Part shown: positions 1 through 4,882 of the stretch, piece by piece | Numbering within the stretch: position 1 is the stretch's first letter | Layout of the letters: the number at the start of each line of letters is the position of its first letter | DNA from: Phycisphaeraceae bacterium | GTDB lineage: Bacteria > Planctomycetota > Phycisphaerae > Phycisphaerales > Phycisphaeraceae | DNA: 6,041 bases | Direction: 5' to 3' | Assembly: GCA_007119405.1 (NCBI GenBank) | Contig: SKPT01000648.1 | Span: 1 to 6,041, forward strand | Notes under the pieces: model-generated | What the model was told of the DNA's origin: nothing | The model's database searches: none | The model's input: the letters and a program-made list of their open reading frames with translations, nothing else | Translations under genes and position numbers: made by a program

Positions 1-67
1 CGAGGCGCACCGCCTCGGCCAGCAGCCGATCCTCTTGCGCAACATGACGCGCCGACGCAGCCGACAT
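1..67 (-). CDS. Start of an unidentified gene (partial, leaves the window)
   Basis: Reading leftwards from an ATG at 67 there is an open frame of 22 codons to the window edge. It begins MSAASARHVAQEDRLLAEAV and continues RL. The composition is alanine-rich and charged, helix-like, and the third codon positions are mostly G or C, as in the clear genes here. No Shine-Dalgarno sequence precedes the ATG. A TACCAT box lies exactly six bases upstream, in the same arrangement as before the yjbQ gene at 4883, and this is the main reason for believing the start. The family cannot be named from so few residues. The fragment could be spurious. Confidence 0.42.
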   Translation of the reverse strand, partial: MSAASARHVAQEDRLLAEAVRL

Positions 68-83
68 GCGGGCATGGTAGTGG
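68..83 (-). promoter_or_regulatory. Putative -10 element for a leaderless gene at 67
   Basis: On the minus strand the bases read CCACTACCATG (83 to 73). TACCAT (79 to 74) fits the TANNNT pattern of a -10 box, and six bases follow before the ATG at 67. Transcription starting about seven bases after the box would begin at or next to the A of the ATG, giving a leaderless mRNA. The same 11 bases and the same spacing occur before 4883 on the plus strand. I see no clear -35 box. The promoter role is inferred. Confidence 0.38.
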
Positions 84-119
84 GGGGCGGCCGTCGGGGG
101 GTTGGGAGCACGGCTTGAG

Positions 120-179
120 TGGCACGGCTAACGCCCGTCCTGAGCGCAGCGAAGGGCGGGAATTCTCAGTCGTGTGCCA
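120..179. repeat. Intergenic inverted repeat with TGGCAC/GTGCCA ends
   Basis: TGGCAC at 120-125 is complementary to GTGCCA at 174-179, and inside it CGCCC (132-136) pairs with GGGCG (154-158). The centre contains CCTGAGCGCAGCGAAGG, which resembles a palindromic repeat type common in the intergenic DNA of many bacteria. The TGGCAC end is shared with the hairpin units at 3441-3473 and 3491-3523. It has no start, Shine-Dalgarno sequence or protein signature of its own. It is probably a dispersed non-coding repeat copy with an unknown role. Confidence 0.4.
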
Positions 180-233
180 GGTGGTGCGCACGTGTCGGAA
201 ATCCCCCCCTTCGCTGCGGTCGGCGTCGACGGT

Positions 234-271
234 GGGGCCGCGGCAAGCATTCGGCTGCCACCTCTGGCCCC
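234..271. other. Hairpin-forming sequence upstream of the ACT gene
   Basis: GGGGCC (234-239) can pair with GGCCCC (266-271), enclosing an inner hairpin GGCA-A-GC / GC-TGCC (242-259) with loop ATTCG and one bulged A. No T-tract follows, so an intrinsic terminator is unlikely. If transcribed it would lie in the ACT gene's 5' leader. The rest of 68-340 shows no credible gene. GC-rich DNA folds easily, so this may mean nothing. Confidence 0.25.
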
Positions 272-326
272 GCGGCGTTGCGTGCGTTACCTTGATGGGG
301 CGTACCGCGCTTTTCCGCAACCCCCT

Positions 327-331
327 GGGAG
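327..331 (+). promoter_or_regulatory. Ribosome binding site of the ACT-domain gene
   Basis: GGGAG ends nine bases before the ATG at 341 and fits a Shine-Dalgarno sequence. It supports 341 as the start, although an in-frame ATG at 347 (15 bases away) is the alternative. A separate ATG at 333 opens only a five-codon frame ending in TGA at 348-350, overlapping the real start. Confidence 0.5.
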
Positions 332-340
332 CATGAATCG

Positions 341-763
341 ATGGGCATGACATGTGCGCGTGTGCCGGTCTGGGCGGCGACGATCGATGACAGGCCCGGC
401 GGCCTGGCCGAGAAGCTCGACGCCCTGTCTGCCGCCGGGGCAAACCTCGAGTTCATCATCTCGCGCCGCGACGCGGCCAACCCGGGCAAGGGGGTCGTCT
501 TCGTCACGCCCATCGAAGGTGACGAGGTAGAGAAGGCCGCCAGGAGCGAGGGCTTCGCGCCCACGACGAGCCTGCATTCCGTGCGCGTCAGCGGCGGGGA
601 TCGCCCGGGGCTGGGGGCCCAGCTCACCTGGCTCATCGCCGACGCCGGCATCAACCTGCGCGGGCTCTCGGCCGCGGCGATCGGCGACCAGAGCGTGGTC
701 TACCTCGCCTTCGACTCCGCCGCCGACGCGACCAAGGCGACGAAGCTGTTGGAGGGGGCGTAG
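341..763 (+). CDS. Tandem ACT-domain protein
   Basis: This 140-residue protein is two ACT domains and little else. ACT domains bind small ligands, usually amino acids, and regulate enzymes or transcription. Domain 1 spans roughly residues 8-70 and has the ligand-loop motif DDRPGG (16-21), followed by a helix and AGANLEFI. Domain 2 spans roughly 78-137 and has the parallel GGDRPGL (85-91), then a helix and AGINLRGL (102-109). Both copies keep the D-R-P-G turn where ACT domains typically contact ligand at a dimer interface. There is no catalytic domain, DNA-binding domain, signal peptide or membrane segment, so a soluble sensor or regulator is likely. The ligand and partner cannot be read from sequence. 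The gene stands alone, converging on the 7TM-HD gene with hairpins between them. The start is chosen at ATG 341 because of the GGGAG before it; ATG 347 would remove only two residues. The family call is firm and the function open. Confidence 0.9.
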   Translation: MGMTCARVPVWAATIDDRPGGLAEKLDALSAAGANLEFIISRRDAANPGKGVVFVTPIEGDEVEKAARSEGFAPTTSLHSVRVSGGDRPGLGAQLTWLIADAGINLRGLSAAAIGDQSVVYLAFDSAADATKATKLLEGA

Positions 764-808
764 ACGGACTGACCCGCCCGGGTGCCGAGGCCACAACGTT
801 GCGGGTGC

Positions 809-840
809 CACTGACAAGGCCGTCCGCGGCCTTGTCGGTG
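809..840. terminator. Strong hairpin after the ACT gene, probable bidirectional terminator
   Basis: Bases 809-822 pair with 827-840 in a 14-bp stem that has one G-U pair (812/837 on the plus strand). The core is GACAAGGCCG with its exact complement. The loop is TCCG, a member of the stable UNCG tetraloop class. It begins 45 bases past the ACT stop codon, between two convergent genes, which suits transcription termination. No T-tract follows on either strand, so it is not a textbook intrinsic terminator. It may equally block RNA decay or be a repeat copy. Confidence 0.6.
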
Positions 841-855
841 CTTGACGCCGACCCA

Positions 856-889
856 CACTGACAAGCTCCGCGGACTCCGCTCGTCAGTG
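856..889. terminator. Second hairpin, downstream of the 7TM-HD gene
   Basis: CACTGAC (856-862) pairs exactly with GTCAGTG (883-889). The interior can extend with AGC/GCT (864-866 / 879-881) or GCGG/CCGC (870-873 / 877-880). It lies 44 bases past the 7TM-HD stop codon. Its left arm CACTGACAAG repeats that of the preceding hairpin (809-818), so the two look like diverged copies of one unit. There is no T-tract. Termination or mRNA stabilisation is inferred from position. Confidence 0.5.
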
Positions 890-933
890 GCCCTCGGCCA
901 CCACATGCCTTGGTGCGCAGATCCCTCGCGGGC

Positions 934-3267
934 TCAGCTCGCCGCGCTGCGCGGCTGATCGGCCGGCGCCGGTCGGGGCGGCTCGGCGGTGGCGGGGCGC
1001 TGCTCGTCGCCGGGGTACTTGACGCGCCCGTGGTAGATCGCCCGCAGCGTCTTGGTGATCGCCTCCTCGACGCGGTGCAGCTCCTGCAAGGTGATCTGGC
1101 ACTCGTTGAACTGCCCGTCCATCAGCCGCTTGTTCATCATCCGCTGAACGATCTGCTCCAGGCGGATGGGCGTCGGCTCGGCGAGCGAGCGGGCGGCGGC
1201 CTCGACGCTGTCGCACAAGAGCATGATCGCCGCCTCGCGGGTCTGCGGCTTGGGGCCGGGGTAGCGGAACTCGAACTCGCTGGGGGCCGGCTCGTCCTCG
1301 TCGGCCTTCTGCTTGCGCGCCGCGTGGTAGAAGTACTCGACGAGCGTGGTGCCGTGGTGGGACTCGATGAAGTGGATGACCGTCGCCGGCAGGCGATACT
1401 CCCGCGCCATCTCGATGCCGTCCTTGACGTGCCCGACGATGATCAGAAGGCTCATCGCCGGCGAGAGCTTGGCGTGGCGGCTGGGCCCGCCGGTCTGGTT
1501 CTCGATGAAGTACTCGGGCTTGTGCAGCTTGCCGATGTCGTGGTACATCGCCCCGACGCGGCAGAGCAGGGCGTTGGCGCCGATGGCCTCGGCGGCGGCC
1601 TCGGCCATGTCGGCCATGCGCAGCGAATGCTGGAACGTGCCCGGCGCCTCCTGGGCCAGGCGTTGCAGCAACGGGTGGCTGGCGTCGTTGAGCTCGCGCA
1701 GCGTCATGGCCGTGGTCACCTTGAACACCTTCTCGATGCCCGGCAGCAGACCCTGGACCAGCAGGCCGGTGAACAGCCCGACGGTGGCGGCGTGGAACAT
1801 GTCGGTCAGCAGCCGCCAGGGCTCGTCGGCCAGGTGCAGCGGCCGGCCAAGCACGCCCGTCAGCAGCGTCGCCAGGGCCATCATCCCACCCGCGGCCAGG
1901 CCCACGAGGACGATGGTCGAGCGCGTGCGCACCGGCTCGAGCAGCGCCACGGCCGTGGCCACGCCCGCGAGCATGACCACCGCCACGCCCACGCTCAGGT
2001 CCAGGCTCACGACCACGAGCCCGGCGTGCAGCGCCCCGACGACCAGCGCCAGCAGCCGGTCGTAGGCGATCGTCAGCACGATCGCCGCCAGCAGCGTCGG
2101 CGCGATGGCCGTGGCGTAGGGGAACTGAGGGTGGAGCATCGTGATCCACACCGCCAGGGCCTGGCACGCCAGCAGCAGCAGCGTGATGGCCAGCGCCCGC
2201 ATCGGGTTGCGCACCACGCGCGGGCGGAAGGTGATGACATAGCTGAACAGCCCGGCCGAGAACAGCAGCATGAGGCCGAACATCGCCCCGGGCCTGGCCA
2301 GGCGCTCCAGCCGGCCCATCGCCTGCTCGTAGGCCACGCGCTCCGCCTCCAGCAGCTCGATGTCGGCTTCCTCCAGCCGCGTCCCCGCCGACACCAGCAC
2401 CTGGCCCTGCTCGATCTCGTCGATCACCGCCGGCTCACGCTCGTAGCGGGCCCGCTGGCGCTGCTCGGTGAGCTGCTCGGCGACGGTGTCGAAGACGTAG
2501 GTCGGCTGGAGCCGCTCCATCACCAGCCGCGTCACCGCCGGCCGCAACTCCGCGGGAAAGTGCACCGCCTTGCGCGCGATCGTCTCGCTCAGCGCCTCCG
2601 TGTCGTCCATGCGGTACATGTCACGCGGGTACAGGTCGCGCTCCGCCGGCTCGTCGCGCACCGGATCCGGGTGCACGATCACCACCCCGCCCACGCCGAT
2701 CTCGTCCTCACGCTCGAGCTCGTACTGCTCCGGCTCGAGCAGCGCCAGGTCGAACAGCGAGCGCCGAAACGCCCGCACCCGGGCGTCCCAGCTCCGCTCC
2801 ATCTCGCCGGCGGCGAAGGCGTGCAGCACCTCGAGGGTTTCGGCCTCGATGGCGTACCGCTCGCGGTAGTCGCGCGGCAGCTCCTCGACGCTCTCGTAGC
2901 CCGCCAGCGCCAGCAGCTCCTCGTCCAGCACCTGGCGCAGCTCCTGGTAGAAGCGCTCGTTGGCCACGTAGACCCGCGGCTGGCGGTTCATCGCGTCCGT
3001 CCGACGCTGCTCCGTCCGCTCGCGATCGATCGCCTGGAAGTCCACCCGCGCCACGATCGGCTCATCGACCACCCGCCCCGGCTCGTAACGCAGCCGCACG
3101 TTCTCCGGCCAAGCGATCAGCGTCGCGACGATCGCCAAACCCAGCGCCCACAGACCGGCCATGACGAAGTCCGGCTGCGCCAGCGGCCCGACCCGCCGCC
3201 CCGGCCGGGGCAGGTAACGCCGCACCTCGCGGCGGCGGGCGGTTCGAGATGGACGCGGTGCGGGCAT
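934..3267 (-). CDS. pgpH: 7TM-HD membrane phosphohydrolase, PgpH-like c-di-AMP phosphodiesterase
   Basis: This 777-residue membrane protein has the full order of the 7TM-HD family. An arginine-rich cytoplasmic N-terminus and one membrane helix (about 34-52) lead to a large extracytoplasmic domain (about 53-326). A block of about seven membrane helices follows (about 327-508), then a cytoplasmic HD domain (about 520-745). Candidate metal ligands are all present: H547 in TFQHS, H576-D577 in YHDIGK, H613 in VGHVKDG, H637-H638 in ESHHGT and D686 in LCDSVEAA. The FRYPGPKPQ segment (667-675) is also typical. Characterised members such as Listeria PgpH hydrolyse cyclic di-AMP to pApA, so that reaction is the best assignment; other phosphoester substrates remain possible. 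The length is usual for the family. It starts at ATG 3267, which is the first codon preserving the N-terminal helix; no good Shine-Dalgarno sequence or consensus promoter is visible before it. phoH lies upstream on the same strand, but 396 bases and a terminator intervene. ybeY, the common third gene, is not downstream. Confidence 0.93.
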   Translation of the reverse strand: MPAPRPSRTARRREVRRYLPRPGRRVGPLAQPDFVMAGLWALGLAIVATLIAWPENVRLRYEPGRVVDEPIVARVDFQAIDRERTEQRRTDAMNRQPRVYVANERFYQELRQVLDEELLALAGYESVEELPRDYRERYAIEAETLEVLHAFAAGEMERSWDARVRAFRRSLFDLALLEPEQYELEREDEIGVGGVVIVHPDPVRDEPAERDLYPRDMYRMDDTEALSETIARKAVHFPAELRPAVTRLVMERLQPTYVFDTVAEQLTEQRQRARYEREPAVIDEIEQGQVLVSAGTRLEEADIELLEAERVAYEQAMGRLERLARPGAMFGLMLLFSAGLFSYVITFRPRVVRNPMRALAITLLLLACQALAVWITMLHPQFPYATAIAPTLLAAIVLTIAYDRLLALVVGALHAGLVVVSLDLSVGVAVVMLAGVATAVALLEPVRTRSTIVLVGLAAGGMMALATLLTGVLGRPLHLADEPWRLLTDMFHAATVGLFTGLLVQGLLPGIEKVFKVTTAMTLRELNDASHPLLQRLAQEAPGTFQHSLRMADMAEAAAEAIGANALLCRVGAMYHDIGKLHKPEYFIENQTGGPSRHAKLSPAMSLLIIVGHVKDGIEMAREYRLPATVIHFIESHHGTTLVEYFYHAARKQKADEDEPAPSEFEFRYPGPKPQTREAAIMLLCDSVEAAARSLAEPTPIRLEQIVQRMMNKRLMDGQFNECQITLQELHRVEEAITKTLRAIYHGRVKYPGDEQRPATAEPPRPAPADQPRSAAS

Positions 3268-3442
3268 GAGGCTGAGCTTCTGTTTAAGGGCTCTGATTTA
3301 CCGCGAAGGGGCGAAGCAGGCGAAGGACGCGAAGGAAAATCAGTTCGTTCAGGCGCTGTCCGAAAGCGTTGCCGTGCGGATGCCACTGGAGGATTTCTCA
3401 CCAAGCATCGCGTCGTTGAGGGGCGAATCCCGGAATCGGGTG

Positions 3443-3473
3443 GCACACAGCATCCCGACAGGGTGCTGTGTGC
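3443..3473. repeat. Hairpin unit A of the composite element
   Basis: GCACACAGCA (3443-3452) is exactly complementary to 3464-3473. Three more pairs, one of them G-T, extend the stem to 13 bp with loop CGACA. A small hairpin CCCG-GAAT-CGGG (3429-3440) sits immediately on its left, and the junction reads GGGTGGCACACAGC. Unit B carries the same layout on the other strand. It could act as a transcript 3'-end structure. Confidence 0.65.
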
Positions 3474-3490
3474 GGACGTCAATGGCGCTG

Positions 3491-3522
3491 GGCACACAGC
3501 AGCCTTCGGCACGCTGTGTGCC
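3491..3522. repeat. Hairpin unit B of the composite element (inverted relative to A)
   Basis: GGCACACAGC (3491-3500) is exactly complementary to 3513-3522, a 10-bp stem. The interior GCC-TTC-GGC (3502-3510) can add a short inner stem. On the minus strand the flank reads CCG-AAA-CGG followed by GGTGGCACACAGC, matching the order seen at unit A. The stem is preserved although the loop bases differ between A and B, which points to selection on, or copying of, the paired ends. Confidence 0.6.
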
Positions 3523-3619
3523 ACCCCGTTTCGGACCCAGCCCTTCGCCACTTCGCACCGCTTCGCTCCTTCGCGGTTCTTCTGGGTGTTCGAGGTCGGA
3601 CAATGCCTCGTCGATTGCC

Positions 3620-3646
3620 AAAAAGGGTCGCCGACAACGGCCGCCC
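3620..3646 (-). terminator. Intrinsic terminator of phoH
   Basis: On the minus strand, 17 bases after the phoH stop codon, the order is GGG-CG-GCCG, loop TTGT, CGGC-GA-CCC, then TTTTT. The stem has three outer and four inner G-C pairs separated by a two-by-two mismatch, and the five T residues follow directly. It is the only hairpin in the window with an adjoining T-tract. It indicates that much or all phoH transcription ends before the repeat element and pgpH. Confidence 0.6.
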
Positions 3647-3663
3647 GGGTCACCATCGGCATT

Positions 3664-4662
3664 CTACGGCCCGGACTGCTCCGGGGCCTCCGGCCGCTTC
3701 TCGGCCGGGCCGTAGGCGTCCACGATCCGCTGGACCAGGTTGTGCCGGACGATGTCGGCCCCGGCGAGCGTGCACCGGGCGACGCCGGCGGTGTGACGCA
3801 GGCGGTGGATCGCGTCGACCAGTCCCGAGTCGCGCGGGTCGGGCAGGTCGATCTGCGAGGTATCCCCCGTGACGATCATCTTGCTGCCATGGCCCAGCCG
3901 CGTCAGGAACATCAGCATCTGGCTGCGCGTCGTGTTCTGCGCCTCGTCCAGGATGATCAGCGCGTCGTTGAGCGTCCGCCCGCGCATGAACGCCAGCGGC
4001 ACGATCTCGATCAGGTCCGCGTCCATGTAGCGCTGGATTTGGTCGAAGTCCATCATGTCGTGCAGGGCATCGAGCAGCGGGCGCAGGTAGGGGTTGACCT
4101 TCTCCTGCATCGTCCCGGGCAGGAACCCGAGCTTCTCGCCCGCCTCGACCGCGGGGCGCACCAGCACGAGCTTGCGCACGTCGCCGCGCTTGAGCATCGC
4201 CGCCGCCACCGCCACCGCCAGGTAGGTCTTGCCCGTGCCCGCGGGCCCGACGCAGAAGGTCAGGTCGTGACCGGCGATGGCCGTCAGATACACCCGCTGG
4301 CCGTCGGTCATCGGCTTGACGCGCCGCCCGGGCAGGAACACGTCAAGCGGCTCGCCCAGCGGCGGCTTCCGGCCCGCGGCCGCGGCGGCCGGCCCGCCGG
4401 AGGGGCGCTGATCCAGCTCGGCGATGGCCTCGAGAAGCTGCTGCCGGGTCATCGGCCTGGCCGAGCGTGCCGCCTCGCCGAGCTGCTCGATCACGTGGGC
4501 GGCGCGCCCGACCGCGGTGCTGTCGCCGCTGACGCGCAGCGACCCATTGCGGGCGCTGAGGCTCACGCCCAGCGTCTCACGGATGATCTTGAGGTTTCGC
4601 TCCGCGGTGCCGGTCACAGCCATGCGCTGCTCACCGTGCGGGAGGCGGATCGTCAGCTCCAA
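3664..4662 (-). CDS. phoH: PhoH family ATPase (YbeZ type)
   Basis: This 332-residue protein has an N-terminal KH-like nucleic-acid-binding region (about 1-60), a variable alanine-rich linker (about 85-105) and a PhoH P-loop ATPase domain (about 110-320). Visible motifs are Walker A GPAGTGKT (139-146), Walker B IILDEAQN (236-243), the sensor segment GDTSQIDL (266-273) and the C-terminal block ADIVRHNLVQRIVDAYG (302-318), whose arginines may act as arginine fingers. Other family hallmarks include VRPAVEAGEKLGFLPG (168-183). The family is a cytoplasmic ATPase tied to RNA metabolism and ribosome maturation, often partnering the endonuclease YbeY; the exact role is not settled. The length is normal. 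The start is TTG at 4662, supported by AAGGAG ten bases upstream and by the N-terminal residues ELTIRLP, which fit the family's opening strand. A promoter lies at 4717-4745 and a terminator at 3620-3646, so the gene appears to be a self-contained unit. Confidence 0.96.
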   Translation of the reverse strand: MELTIRLPHGEQRMAVTGTAERNLKIIRETLGVSLSARNGSLRVSGDSTAVGRAAHVIEQLGEAARSARPMTRQQLLEAIAELDQRPSGGPAAAAAGRKPPLGEPLDVFLPGRRVKPMTDGQRVYLTAIAGHDLTFCVGPAGTGKTYLAVAVAAAMLKRGDVRKLVLVRPAVEAGEKLGFLPGTMQEKVNPYLRPLLDALHDMMDFDQIQRYMDADLIEIVPLAFMRGRTLNDALIILDEAQNTTRSQMLMFLTRLGHGSKMIVTGDTSQIDLPDPRDSGLVDAIHRLRHTAGVARCTLAGADIVRHNLVQRIVDAYGPAEKRPEAPEQSGP

Positions 4663-4672
4663 AGTCGGGCGT

Positions 4673-4678
4673 CTCCTT
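4673..4678 (-). promoter_or_regulatory. Shine-Dalgarno sequence of phoH, fixes a TTG start
   Basis: AAGGAG on the minus strand lies ten bases before TTG 4662. No in-frame ATG or GTG exists at a comparable spacing near the start of the conserved protein, so this site decides in favour of the rare TTG start. Confidence 0.7.
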
Positions 4679-4716
4679 GTGCTGCCGGGAACGAGCGAAT
4701 CCAGCTTGCCACCACC

Positions 4717-4745
4717 ATTTTACGCCCCGGCGGCCCGCCAGTCAC
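4717..4745 (-). promoter_or_regulatory. Putative sigma-70-type promoter of phoH
   Basis: On the minus strand GTGACT (4745-4740; four of six matches to TTGACA) is followed by 17 bases and then TAAAAT (4722-4717; five of six matches to TATAAT). Transcription would start near 4710, leaving a leader of about 48 bases that includes the AAGGAG. The spacing is ideal and the AT-rich box stands out in very GC-rich DNA. Confidence 0.5.
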
Positions 4746-4857
4746 CGGGGGCCGCGGCGACGGCTTCGAGAGCGGGGCGAATGGCCCCGCCCCGGCTCGC
4801 CCGCCCGGCCAGCAACACCAGCACCAGCCCGGCCACCACCGCCCGCTCCGCTCCCAC
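4720..4857 (-). CDS. Possible 45-residue ORF with a hydrophobic N-terminus
   Basis: A GTG at 4857 opens a frame that ends at TAA 4722-4720. The product would be MGAERAVVAGLVLVLLAG followed by a charged, alanine-rich tail ending DWRAAGA. The first 18 residues resemble a short signal peptide or membrane anchor, and third codon positions are strongly G or C. Against it, no Shine-Dalgarno sequence is visible, the start lies just upstream of the yjbQ promoter on the opposite strand, and the tail overlaps the phoH promoter (its stop TAA lies within the -10 box). Frame bias in GC-rich DNA could produce this by chance. It matches no family I know. Confidence 0.22.
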   Translation of the reverse strand: MGAERAVVAGLVLVLLAGRASRGGAIRPALEAVAAAPGDWRAAGA

Positions 4858-4866
4858 GGCGGCCCG

Positions 4867-4882
4867 CCACTACCATGCACCC
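4867..4882 (+). promoter_or_regulatory. Putative -10 element for leaderless yjbQ
   Basis: CCACTACCATG (4867-4877) contains TACCAT (4871-4876), followed by six bases and then ATG 4883. There is no Shine-Dalgarno sequence before the start. The arrangement matches that before the gene starting at 67 on the minus strand. It is read as a -10 box placing transcription initiation at the start codon. No convincing -35 sequence is present. Confidence 0.42.

Larger units (their letters stand above)
3300..3577. repeat. Composite nested inverted-repeat element between phoH and pgpH
   Basis: The outer arms are 3300-3335 and 3541-3577 in opposite orientation, and 18 of the first 20 bases match when aligned from the tips. 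Each arm contains four GCGAAG words spaced 8-10 bases apart. Inside, two hairpin units (about 3429-3473 and 3491-3536) face each other; both carry GGGTGGCACACAGC on opposite strands. About 95 bases between the left arm and the first unit (3336-3428) show no structure I recognise. Open frames cross the element in several phases without any protein-like composition, and no transposase is present. GCGAAG-rich arms of this sort are, from memory, frequent in the intergenic DNA of Planctomycetota and some other phyla. I see no clear target-site duplication. It fills most of the 3268-3663 gap and is probably a non-coding, non-autonomous element. Confidence 0.7.

Noticed and set aside
115..336. A 73-codon plus-strand frame before the ACT gene
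   Set aside because: It begins at a weak TTG, spans the TGGCAC inverted repeat and a second hairpin, and its composition does not look like a protein.
764..933. A remnant of ybeY downstream of pgpH
   Set aside because: The space holds only two hairpins. No frame shows the YbeY H-x3-H-x5-H zinc motif on either strand.
3268..3300. Promoter of pgpH just upstream of its start (TAAATC or TTAAAC as a -10 box)
   Set aside because: These AT-rich words match a -10 consensus poorly and have no -35 partner at proper spacing, so no promoter is annotated there.
3300..3335. GCGAAG repeats as a possible CRISPR array
   Set aside because: The repeated word is six bases with 8-9 base periodicity. There are no spacer-sized intervals and no cas genes.
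3117..3715. Several open frames of 90-181 codons across the phoH-pgpH gap on both strands
   Set aside because: They consist of translated GCGAAG arms and hairpin repeats, change character at each repeat boundary and have no family signature.
4424..4882. Upstream extension of the yjbQ frame by 153 codons
   Set aside because: The added part is antisense to phoH and then to its promoter region. YjbQ homology and the usual length both begin at ATG 4883.
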